A stretch of 64,000 nt of DNA from contig NC_054877.1 of NCBI RefSeq assembly GCF_018320785.1, positions 21,806,329 through 21,870,328 of the forward strand, given 5' to 3'. Positions 11,931 through 30,262 of the stretch are shown here, in pieces; position 1 is the first letter of the stretch; every line of letters starts with the position of its first letter. The notes beneath the pieces were generated by a model. It saw only the letters and a program-made list of their open reading frames with translations, did no database searches and was not told where the DNA came from. Origin of the DNA: Cheilinus undulatus. Its lineage: Eukaryota; Chordata; Actinopteri; Labriformes; Labridae. The position numbers were made by a program, and so were the translations under genes.

Positions 11931-13575
11931 ATTGAAGATGAAGTTAAACAACAAAAAAACTAAAATGTTTTACTGGTATTCTATGGTACTTCTGTTCTGA
12001 AATAGACGGCGTCTCAAATAAATGGTATGTAAGAGCTAGTGTAGCTCTTACATGCTACATTGGAGGAGAGATGAAGAGCAGGCTACAGCATTAAATACGT
12101 CTCATTCTCAGAGATACATTTTTCTGACTTTGATGAAAAACCAGTAAAGCTGAGTTGAATTTAAAATGTTTTTTGTCACCAACTGTTTGGAAGCAGGGTG
12201 GTCCGTTCACTTTTTTGTGAGTGGTTGTTTGATCCTGGGCTCCTCCCTAGCTTAGTGTCCAGTGGCAGGAAAGAGATCTCTAAACTGCTCCTGAAGCCAC
12301 AGCTATCAGCCTGAATGTGAATTAGGAGAAACTTTGATGATCAGACACCTTTCACTGCAGTCTCTGTTATCGGCACGTCTGTTTGAGATTGTATATGTTA
12401 ACAAACCTAGTGTATGAATGAATTCAGTGGTTGGAATACTGGGAAAGAGTTTTATAAAAGAAGTCCATGAGGATGAAGAGTACATATGGAAACCATCTAG
12501 ACCCACTGACAGTACAGTCTGCTCTAGGTTAAAACCTACTGTATATTTTCCTGTCTGTAAAATTCCTTCTTCACTGAGGTTAAAAGGACAAGAAGTTTTT
12601 GTTTCAAGTTCTTCTAAGAAGACTGGCATGTTTCTGTCCAGTGGACACAACTGGTTTCTTTGTTTAACTGACTGAAAAAGATGCAGGCTTCACGTAAACA
12701 AAAAGAGAAAGCAGAATATCAGGTTTCCCGCATGGATTAGTGCACAAGCCATCTACAATGCAGGTGAAGTCCTAAAGAGGCTAAAGAGAGGTTTTAGATG
12801 ACAAGTAGACAGACAGTGACCTAACTTTCCTCCTTCTAACCATACCTGGGACATAGCTAAAAAGAAATGTTTTGTGTTTAAAGGATGAAGTCATTATCAG
12901 AAGGACTTGAGTGCTGTGAAGTTACCTAAAGAGGATGCACACAAGTCAAAAAACATGTTTTACCAGTATCTCAGATATCAGTAATGACAAAGATGGTGGT
13001 GTGGTGACTTCACACAGGTCAAGCAAGGTGATTTGTGTTAGACACCTAAAGGGTTTTGAGTGAATTTGAATTCTTACTGCATTTGCATCTTGTTGAAGAT
13101 ATTAAGAGTAAAAAGATGTCATGTTAAGAAAAATATGAAGCTGTTAATTTGGATTGTATGCCATCGGCATAGGTCAAGATGGTTGTTTTCTATGTCACCG
13201 GCACTGAGGTATTCATGCGGGCCACACGTGAATTGCAAAGTTTCCATTACAGCGAGAACAAAGTGTGGAAAATAATGGATGAAACCTGAGTGAAATCAGC
13301 GCTGGTAAATGAACGTGTCATAAATGTAATTTTGGCCAGCCACGACTCAGTGAAGTTGCGGTGCACCCTAAGCCTTCTGACAAACAGCTACAACTTACTG
13401 ACTTACAGTCCTAACAACCATGGCCTTAATTATGCAAAACTTAATATTCTTCTGAAAACAAACAAAAAAAATTAAGTCCTTGCACAGTGCATCTTTAAAG
13501 ACATTAACTACTTCAACCAGAAGAGTTTTGCAACCAAAAATCAAAATCAGGCCAAATTGCTTTCTTGTGTGGCCC

Positions 13576-13850
13576 TGTGGTAGATAAGCACAATAAGGAG
13601 TCCACTTTGGTTCCTTCTCAGTGGATAGAATATGACAAAGTGCCTGATTTGATGCCTTCTAAGAGGATAAAATTTGACAAATTGCCTTTTAAGTGTCCTC
13701 TTAATAGACAAAATTATATAAACTGCCATCCTAAGTGTCCTCATAGTGGAGACAATTTGACAAATTACCTCATAAGTGTCTTCTTAATGAACAAAATTTG
13801 ACAAACTTCCCTCTGAAGTTCCCTCTAAGTGGACCGTTTATGACAAAAGC
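13576..13850. repeat. Degenerate 41-42 bp tandem repeat, about 6-7 units
   Basis: Unit starts at about 13621, 13662, 13702, 13744, 13785 and 13826, spaced 41-42 bases. Each unit contains a version of aaaatttgacaaattgcc followed by aagtgtcctctta. A weak earlier unit begins near 13576. The open frame at 13565-13801 is a by-product of the 42-base period. Confidence 0.75.
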
Positions 13851-14744
13851 TACAGATGTAAGCATGCAGCCTAAACTGGTGCTTTCTTCTGGTTCAACAA
13901 GGAGTTGGTGCCATGCTGGTACCAGGTTTTTTTTTTTTTTTTGTTGTTGTTGTTTTTTGCTCCAAGCTGGTGCTTTGGCACCAAAGAGCTGGTGCTAGGT
14001 CAAGCTCTAGCATCAAAACAGCACTTGAACTGGCTTGGTGAAAAAAGGGCAAAGGTGTCTTCTAAAGGGTTGACTTTTAAATGGACAATAAATGATGAGT
14101 TGCACTCCATGCAGCCTTTCCAGTTGACGTGATGAATTACAATCCACGGTTGTCTTCCATCAGGCAGGATCTCACTGGACAAAACAACATGTCTATCTTT
14201 GGAAAACCAATGGTCAAATGGATCATGATTCCTCGTCTGTATAGATATAATCAAAATGAATAAACAGAAGGTTCCCTTTTTATCATTTTTGCCCTTACCC
14301 TCAAAGATCCTGAGTTCACCACTGTTGCAGAGCATCACAGATCATTAACCAGAAGGGCAAGTTTTACCAGCTTTTCTCCCTCATTTGAGAAATTCATACA
14401 GGAAATGTAATTTATTTGACTATGTTGAAAAATTCCAAAGTACACTTATTTAGCTTTTAAATAATGTTTGGGTTTGGTCCTCCAAATAATATTGTACCTC
14501 ATCAGCTTAACAAAGGCAGGGCAGACGAGTGTGTCTCTATTCAACTTGGGCAGATTCATTTGGGTTGGGTTGTCATGCGGAGCCTGAGGGACAGAATGTG
14601 TAGCCAAGATACAGCTACAGAATGGCAACTTCAGGTAGTAGTTTGTGCTTCATAATGTAGCAGTGTTTGAACATCCAGTATTTTCACGGCAATGATGAAC
14701 ACTTGGCTGGTTTTATTTTTATCTTTTAGAGCGAACCTTTGCAG

Positions 14745-15060
14745 TCACAACGGGTAATTACTCCCCCTCTACCTCTACTCTTACCTGTGGTGTACCGTAA
14801 GGTTCAGTTTTAGGTCAGATTTTGTTTTCTATTCATATGTGCCCCCTTGACCAAGTAATTCAGAATCATAAAGTCTCCTTTTACTGCTACGCAGACAACA
14901 CAGATATACCTGCCCCTGAGACTTGGAAATTACCACTACAATAGTAAAAATGAAGGATTTCCCTGGTTTTGAAAACTGCTGGAAATATCTCAAGTAATGT
15001 AAGTACTCAGCTAAAAATATATGTGTTTCATGGGAGAAGTCATCTGCCAATTTTTTCTTT
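14745..15060 (+). mobile_element. Non-LTR retrotransposon fragment, reverse transcriptase palm, dead
   Basis: Conceptual translation across 14790-14910 gives CGVP-stop-GSVLGQILFS and then VSFYCYADNT. These are the QGS and YADD blocks of a LINE reverse transcriptase, with a nonsense codon in place of Gln and the catalytic YADD changed to YADN. The copy is a 5'- and 3'-truncated fossil. Confidence 0.8.
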
Positions 15061-16060
15061 ATTCAATATGATTTTGTCATCTATTAACTTTCTCTGCAGG
15101 TGATGAGTTAATAACATTAATTACTTATCTTATTTCTTTAAAGAAATACCAAAAAGACAGCTTGGAGAGTATTCTCCCTCTTTCTCAGGGCAGAAAAATG
15201 CTTCAACTTCTCTCTCTTGGATACATTTTTTTTTTTTTTTTGCTAGGATTCGCTCCTCTTGCCATCAGTCTTGTCAAAGCAGATGTTTTTGTTCAGCCCT
15301 CAAGTGGAAAATTCTTGAGCTGACAGGCGTGACCTGGGTGTGGCCCGTAGTGGAACGTATTTCAACTGTGTGCATTTAGTGAGCTCTTCAACAGCCAATT
15401 TCTGTCTGCATGACAACATGTACTCGAGTGTGCTGTCAGGAAGCCAAAGGATCATCTCAAGTTTCATCACATTACTGTCATCGTGGTGTGAAGTAGATTA
15501 GATTGTCAGTGATGAAATACTTTTGCTGCATTTTCTGAACATATTTATTTATTTATGGTTGCCGTGCCCCTCTCTGGTTGCTGGAACGTGTTCTGTCTGA
15601 TGCTTATCTGCTGAACGAACGTAATGCATCAACGTTTCACAATGGCTTACATACTTCACCAGCTCTCAGACAAACAAGAGTCTTTATGATAAGTCTCATG
15701 GTGCCTCAGCTTTATCCATAGCTGAATATGGGTTAAAGGAGAGTCTCTCAGTCTGCTTTTAAAGTAGAATCTGTGCAAAAAGAAACAAAATCTTACTTTG
15801 CCTTGTAGCACCGGGATCTATTAATTTGGGACATTAAAGCTACTGTGAGGAGTTTTTAATGGCTGTTAAACAACACAAAGAAGCCATCAGCTATTTTTAA
15901 AGCTCCTACCAGATAGTTGTCAGATAAGGTAACCACACACTGCGGAAACAGAACTATTTACATCATCCATACATGTTTATTCAGGAAGTGTTAACTTTGA
16001 CAGCTTAATAGCAGCAGGATGACATTTTTGCCTTACATAACTACTTGTGCATAGACTGCA
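15061..16060. other. Intergenic spacer, nothing recognised
   Basis: AT-rich sequence with a T tract near 15226-15241. No open frame, RNA gene or repeat that I can identify. Confidence 0.5.
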
Positions 16061-16069
16061 GATCTCAGA

Positions 16070-16475
16070 CTGAAGCTAATAAAGCTACTTTAGCTACATA
16101 GCTAACAGAGCTAACATAGCCAAGGTTCAAGCTGATGCAGTTGTATTAGCTTTGTTGATAACAAAGCCATGTAGATAATCTAGCCAACATAGTCAAATCT
16201 AAAACTGAAAATTACGTAGCTATGTAAGCTAATCTAGCCACATAGCTAAAGTAGCTATCATGGCTACGGCTGAAGCCAACACTTCTAGTTGCTAGTTGCG
16301 TACATTAACATACAAAATCCATGCTTAATTTTTAACATTGACCACTTGCTAGCAAAGCTTACAAAGCTAAAGTGAGCCACCATTCGCTTAACCATTTCTT
16401 AAAGGAGTCATTTCTTAATTTAATCCAGGATTAGACATCAGACTATTTTGTTTTATTTGTGAATTATGATCATAA
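16070..16475. repeat. AGCTA-rich dispersed repeat, copy 2
   Basis: A region dominated by variants of gctacatagctaacagagct, ending in tttaatccaggattagacat. That last block is shared with the copies at 11755-11930 and 27650-28180. Confidence 0.65.
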
Positions 16476-16479
16476 GAAG

Positions 16480-17370
16480 GCATATAATACTTCATTTCTA
16501 ATAAGTGACAACACACCTCAAGTGCAATTTTTTAAAATTGAGATTTTTTTTTAAGGCTGAAAAGAGATGCATCTTGTCATTTAAGAGCCTAAAAGCCATG
16601 TTAGGTATCAATGGTCTATTCTATTTAACAAGTCTGACATTGCCTCACATGACAAATGAAGGCATATCTCATTCAGAGGCCCTTGTGTATTAGTTGTGGT
16701 ATATTTTTCAGAAATGAGCACAACCCAATAACCTTGATCATTAGCCTTTGACCTTCATATCTAATCAGATCATCTTTGTGTCATAAAAGACATTTGCATG
16801 ACTATAGATAAACCCTCAGAGCATCCTTGAGATATTGTATTTATTAGCAAGCAATGAGGCCTAATGACCTTCACCCTTGACCTGCTTTGACTGCCAAAAT
16901 GTAACCAGTTCTTTCTTGAGTCGGAATGGACAGGGGCACAGGGGCATAAAAAGCACCAAAAATTACAAATTAACTGCAACATCTGCCCAAGAAAGATGGA
17001 GGAATGCCTGTATGGTCCAGCTGCACAGCTGGCCTGCATACTATCTTGCTTATTAAGATAAATGAGTGATTTACTGTTTGATCTGCTTATCACAGTTCTC
17101 ATTTTCAACTCAATCAAATCTATTTTTTCTTGGGTCAAGTTACAATCTTGTGCTTTTCACTTTCCCATAGTTGCTGAATACATTCTTTGTTTAAAAATAA
17201 TTAAAGGCCTTTCTTGTGTTGATGCTTATCCCAATAAAAAGGCATATTTCAAGAAGTTACTTAAAGTCTGGGCCATTAATGCAAGCTTAACACTGTAGTC
17301 CTACACACACCTAGTGCATACACATCTCAACGCAATTTATGAAATGATGACACTGTATTGACAGGACTGG
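16480..17370. other. Spacer between convergent dsg and tubulin genes
   Basis: I see nothing recognisable here beyond short chance open frames. Confidence 0.5.
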
Positions 17371-17374
17371 ATAT

Positions 17375-17708
17375 TTTATTCAAGACTTGACAGATAATGC
17401 ACATTGAAGTAAATGGTACAAAACTGTACTGTATTTAGGACAAGGCTGTACTTCATATTGGCATAGCATGACTTGGAAAACCCATTACTATGGTATTTGC
17501 ATATTTTTAAGATCTAATGCCACTCATAATCTTTGTCAGCATAAGCCATATCTATATGCAGTATAATTTTGGCATAAAAGCTATATTTCATCATGAAATG
17601 CGCTCTGTGTTAAGTAGTTAAACATCAGCATTGTTAGTGTACTTATGATCTCTCTGCAATGTCCAACTTCAATTCTGATGTTGGCGACTCCATGCCAGAG
17701 CTTAACAA
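17375..17708 (-). promoter_or_regulatory. Probable 3' UTR and poly(A) signal of the tubulin gene
   Basis: On the minus strand an AATAAA lies at 17380-17375, about 330 bases after the stop codon. It is the most likely cleavage signal for the tubulin transcript. Confidence 0.5.
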
Positions 17709-25059
<7,351 letters not shown>

Positions 25060-25203
25060 GTTGCACTGCGGATGCGGACAAAGAGCGTCCTGTCTCGACT
25101 TCACCTGCGTCCAGTCTTCAGGCTGTTCCTCAAAATCAGCACTTGCTTCATTCCCAGGACCAGTGGTGAGCCGGCGAGGTAGATAAACGTGCTGCTGGCA
25201 AGA

Positions 25204-25249
25204 TGACGTCGCACGCAGCGCTGCATCCCCAGCATCCTCGTCAGCCAAT
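25204..25249 (-). promoter_or_regulatory. Candidate tubulin promoter elements: CRE-like and CCAAT
   Basis: About 150-190 bases upstream of the tubulin ATG there is TGACGTCG at 25204-25211 (seven of eight bases of a CRE) and CCAAT at 25245-25249 (ATTGG on the gene strand). The 25060-25300 segment is richer in G and C than its surroundings. No TATA box is seen on the minus strand. Confidence 0.35.
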
Positions 25250-25554
25250 AGGAAAGCAGCTGTTTGATGCAGTGGAACCAGAGCATCGTGCCGCATCATC
25301 CCCCTGACATCACATCATGTCCCATGCAGGAAATTTTCTGCCTGAGGTTGTTGTATAAAGCTCAGACGATTGTTTTCTCTACCAGATGTCAGGATTCATT
25401 AGTGTAACAGTGACGGCTGCAGCTCAGTTGAATGTGATGATTTGATTAGTTCTAAGCGGTGTGCATGTCAGTTAGGAGCTACTTTAGAAGACTGAACCTC
25501 AATATATATTTCAATATGATCAACAATTTCTCATTGGCAGATTTTAATGTGAAA

Positions 25555-25745
25555 TTTATGTGAGTCCATGCTCATACCAGGGCCTGACTCAGTTATTTCA
25601 GGGGCCTGGGGCAATCTTTAAAAGATATATTTTTGGGATTTTTTTCTGGGGGAACAGGCCTGATCCAAACCGGGGCACCTGCACACATGGGCACAACCCA
25701 ACCACTAGGCCATGTGTGCACTCTGGCCTCGTGGCAAAATTAAGC
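25555..25745. repeat. Possible SINE fragment
   Basis: It contains gatccaaaccggggcacctg and cacaacccaaccactaggcc, which resemble an inverted tRNA-like head (B box then A box) of fish SINEs. The element ends are not clear. Confidence 0.35.
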
Positions 25746-26338
25746 CAGTTATGAAAATGTCAGGGCCCTGTAAAGGATGACAAATGACAAAAGTAACCAT
25801 TTTATTTTTATATTGTTTGGTGTGCAATGAGATGACCAACACAGCACCCTACACACGTATGGATTCATTCACCAACAAAGAGACTTGACTCTTAAATATT
25901 TAAATCTTGTGGCTAATGCAACTTTGAGGCCTAAACACATTGATGCTGCCTGACACGCATTTCTATGAAGAAGTCGTTGCAGTGCTTTATGCTAAGGCTC
26001 TATGTCCAGCGAGTGTTTTCCTGAGACAACAGCTGTTTTTTCCATCTCAGCTACTGTAGTACTAGCTCTGTTTTGAGAACACAGAAAAAGAAATTAATCG
26101 CCACCTTTTGTCCAAGAAAAAGTGGGAGGCCTAAGTGGTAGGCCTTGGCTGCTGGTTAAATACAGTCACTCCTATCATTTTTTCACAGGGACGCATGCCC
26201 CGAGCTGGCTCTCTGGTTAAAAATTAAGAACCTGACCTGCAAAACCTGAATACAAAACATCTGATAAAGCCGGGTAAACAGTCTGCTAACAGGGAAAAAG
26301 TTTGTCCTTCATGAAAACATTCCAGTGCAGCCAGTGTA

Positions 26339-27640
26339 CACTCTTAGAAATTCCCCCCGTTAAAAAACGGTGAACAACTGGCAGTAGGGTTGCCAGGAAG
26401 TTACTGTAAAATTAATGGTATGTTGCTGTAGCTGAAATTTACAGCAAAAAGCTGTTATTTTAAACCTTAACAGGAAAATACTGTTGAAAAGATAAGCAGT
26501 TTTTGCCGTTTTTTTCACACTTTTTCTTGAGAGGTATATTTGCAGATTTTAACTGTGAATTATAGCAAAATACTACACCTTGCTGTGAATTCATTTCCTT
26601 CTTACTCCCTCCCAGGGGGGTGGAAAAATGACGAGGCAAAGCATTGGTTTTGCCAAGGGTGGACTGTCATGGTGCCTGCCGGTGCCAACAGATGCACTGA
26701 CAGTCTCACCAGACAACTGGAAGTCATGGCAGAGAGTGAATATTCCTCTATTCCTCCCAGCATTGTGGGTATTCTCGCTACAATTCGCTGTCTTTCTCTC
26801 TGTTACACTCTGACTTGTCTCCTCAACCGGGCGTGCATCTTTCAAACTCTATAAACTCCAAAACTTTGAATAGAAACACACCCAAAATGCCGCTGGGATT
26901 GAAGTTACTCATGTCCGCCATCTCCTGGTGTAAAGTGGTAACAGCGCAGACCTCCACCATTAGCCCTATCTCCCAATAGTAAAGAATCCTTTTAAAAATT
27001 CCTGGATCCAGTCGGTGAACCGGATAACTCCCAAATTCTAATCAGTTCTTCTTTATGCCATTTCTGACATTTCCCGAAAATCTCATCAAAATCCGTCCAC
27101 ACCTTTTTGAGTTTTTGCTAAAAAACAAACTAACTAACTAACAAACAAACCCTGCTGATAACAAAACCTCCTTGGTAGAGGTAATAATACATTCAGTGAA
27201 TTATCTGAATTCAATTTTAGCAACTGTTAAGATCAAGCTAATGTTTGCTGGCAATTGACTCACTCTGTGTGCCTGCTGTGTTTGTGTGTCATGTCAAACT
27301 CTTGCTAATGCTAATCTTACAAATGACCTCAAACTTAGTAAGTGATGGTTTTGCCTATTCTGACTAGCAAAGCAGTAAGGCATTAACCTGTTTATTGTTA
27401 GGATGGAGTTGGATAACAATGTGACTTCTAACTCCACTCTCCTTCCAAGCATGTGCTCTCACCTTTCTGTTCCAAAAAATGCAACGTAAAAATACAAGAA
27501 ATTACTGTTTTCTTTCTTGAAGCAGTAATACAGTAAAATACTGTTGTAAACCATTATTATACAGGGTTGCCCTGTATTTAAACATAACAGTATCTTACCA
27601 TTGAAATTTCCTTGTAAATTAACAGCAATTTGTTAGAGTG
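26339..27640. mobile_element. DNA transposon remnant with matching ends, carrying an insertion
   Basis: The left end cactcttagaaatt and the reverse complement of the right end (cactctaacaaatt) match. Both flanks hold the repeated ttactgtaaaatt-type sequence common in fish MITEs. Between them (about 26600-27175) lies a different repeat found again at 57905-58515. I could not define a target-site duplication, so the superfamily is open. Confidence 0.55.
26600..27175. repeat. Dispersed repeat family A, copy 1
   Basis: It shares long blocks with 57905-58515: gaggcaaagcattgg, attcctctattcctcccagc, ctccaaaactttgaata, then gtaaagtggtaacag, attcctggatccag and atcaaaatccgtcca, ending in aacaaacaaac. 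It is a dispersed fish repeat of unknown class and is not protein-coding. Confidence 0.75.
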
Positions 27641-27649
27641 TGGCTTATG

Positions 27650-28180
27650 TTGCTCTGTAAGCTGTATAAGCTACATAGCTAACAGAGCTAAGGCTAAGCT
27701 GACAAACCAACTATGTAAGCTACATATCTACATTATCCGTGTATCTAAGTAAGCTTTAGCTATGTTTTATGAAACTCACGGCTAGAGCTAACTTAGCTAT
27801 AGATAACAGAGCTACATAGCTGACATAGCTTCAGCTAGACTCACAAAGCAGCAATGCAAGCTACATAGGTACATTATCTACATAGCTACATTATCTTTGG
27901 CTATGTCTGCTAAAGTTTATGTGCTAGGCTAACTTAGCTACATTGGCTTATGTAGTCATGTTGATAATGTTGCTAGCATAGCTTTGCTAGCTTTCACTAA
28001 AGCTAATGAAGCTGAAATAAGCTACTGTTCATGTAACTAGTTCTAAAATGGGTCTTTACATACTTTAATTCTGGATTAGACCTCTTACCTTTGTCACTGA
28101 TTTATTTTTTAAATTTTTCTTAGTCTGTAATTTTTTCAATGTGGTTATTTCACAAATTTAACTGCCAGACTGCTCCTTAG
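27650..28180. repeat. AGCTA-rich dispersed repeat, copy 3
   Basis: The longest copy: about 370 bases of degenerate agctacatagctaacagag units, then ctggattagacctcttacct and caatgtggttatttcac, shared with copy 1. Confidence 0.7.
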
Positions 28181-29770
28181 ATTAACGGTTGGTGAGAGTG
28201 GCCGTCAGAAATATACGGTCTGCACCCAGACCCATCTCAATATTTTAGGCCTGGTCAACTTTCTAGTAGTCAAAGTGAACTTTAAAATTCACATAACAAG
28301 CTTGTTGAAGCTGTATTTCTCATTTTCAATTTTAGTATAAATATTGAAATAACTGCTAACTCAGAGATGACCAGCGTGAACCTATCTTTATATGATTTCC
28401 ATGATCACAGCATGACAGCTGTTTAGAATCATAGAGCCTACAGCATAACCTTGGATAACTGCTTTTATCTTGATTTATAAAGATAACTACCAACAGGACC
28501 ACTTGTTTCAGCCTAAACTGTGTTATTTATCAGCATATATTGCATGCAGCACTTGTTTACTGAGGTAAAGTGAAAATAAATCTGCAGGTCTGGACTTTTA
28601 AGAATCAGGAGACATCGCCTTCTATTTCCTCTGCTCTCTTTCCAGCTGAAACAAACTCTAATGCTAACATGTACTTTTTATGAGAAAGAAGGAACTTAAT
28701 ACAATGTATTTGCTGAGGGGTGAATTAAACAGGCAGCAGAAGAAGATGCATAGAGTGGCTCAGTAGTGATACTCGCAGCACCATTTTTTTTGGCATGGGT
28801 CTTCTTCAGCAGCATTAGTTTAATGTGAGTTGATTTTTTAACAGAAATTCACTGTAAATTAATGAAAATACCATAATCTGTGTCTCTTTACCGTGATTGT
28901 CCACTGCTGTTCACCTCTATCTCATTCCCTCTGCTGGCTCCTCTCCCTGTGATTGTTTTGGTCAGATGAGAGCTCATCGACAAACTAGCAGGAGGGTGTC
29001 ACTCCTTGATATTTTGCAGGACATATAAAAAATCTTGTTGCCGTAAATTAACAAGTTGGTCCTCCATTTCTGAGGTCCATCTAAATTTATACTTTGCATT
29101 TACTGTTATTGCCCTGGCTGTGTTTGTTTTGTTTCCTTCTTCAGCCAATTTGCTTCCTGATTGGCTATTGGTCTGTTCCACTTGGCAATCCATGTTTAGT
29201 GAAACAGATGGGCTCGTCATTCAACAGATTTTCGACGTTGGACACCCTCAGTATTTAGGATTTCAAATCTCTCTTGGCACAACTCACACCACAGAAAGAT
29301 TTAGCAAGATAATGTTTAGGACCATCATATTATGGGACCTTTGCTGAGTTTGGTTGGAAGGAAGATTTGGCCTGATTATCTTGAAGAATGTGCCCCATCT
29401 AATTAGATCTTATTCTGAGAATCAAACCACTGGTACCCTGCTCTGAGAGGACTGAATTGACATTTATAATGTCAAAAACAAACCTTTTTTTTTGTTAAGA
29501 AACTGAATCCCATAAGCTCGATATCAATGACATACAGTCTGATTAAATCAATTCTTTTCCTCTTGAAATAAAATGTAATAATTCTGATGATTTACTTTCT
29601 TTTCATCTGGAATTATTCATTTGGACAAGCCTCTGGAGCAACTACCTGCAGAAATTTTAACCTTTATCCATGTTGTACAGCACTTCCTAGGCAAACGTTA
29701 GCATGCTACCATGACAAGCAGTTTTGAACATCACATCATAGAAAGTAAACAACATAGTTATCACCAGACA
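28181..29770. other. Intergenic spacer upstream of tubulin, nothing recognised
   Basis: AT-rich. Open frames at 28999-29220 (minus) and 29006-29347 (plus) overlap each other and resemble no family known to me. Confidence 0.5.
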
Positions 29771-29774
29771 CTCC

Positions 29775-30135
29775 CTGTGCAGCAATAATGGTTTAAAGTG
29801 GCAAAAAATGGACAAAAAAATGGATTAAATTGGTTTAAAGCGGCAAAAATGAGTAACAAGGCAACAATGGGCAATACTTGCTCAAAATTTATAGAAAGTG
29901 GCAAATAATTGTGGCAAAAACAGGCAGAAAAAGTGGTTTAAAGAGGTTAAAAAGTAACATGAAGAAAACAATTTCAACATCAGAACCAAGTAAAAGTTTG
30001 ACTCACTTGTTAGCTCTAAAATTAAATGACTGTTAGCCAGGATAATAGCACCAATGCTGCAGATCCAACACACATGCACTGATATCATTCATAAATCAAA
30101 GCTGTGGAGGGCCCATTCTCTGGGTTTGTCAGGGG
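29775..30135 (-). repeat. tttgccac-rich dispersed repeat, inverted copy
   Basis: Reverse-complement relative of 22070-22820: aaagtggcaaaaaatgg units, then, at 30110-30135, gcccattctctgggtttgtc, the inverse of the block at 22095-22115. Confidence 0.65.
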
Positions 30136-30262
30136 TCCAGTAATCTTATTAGGCTTCCAGTTGGCAATGAAAGCATTCTACATCTGGAGGTCAAAGGATC
30201 TTCTTCTGATTCCCATGAAAGGCTATAAAATTAAAGACTCAAAGTTGATCAATAAATAGTGG

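Noticed and set aside
25354..25359. TATAAA on the plus strand upstream of tubulin
   Set aside because: It points away from the tubulin gene and no plus-strand gene follows it.
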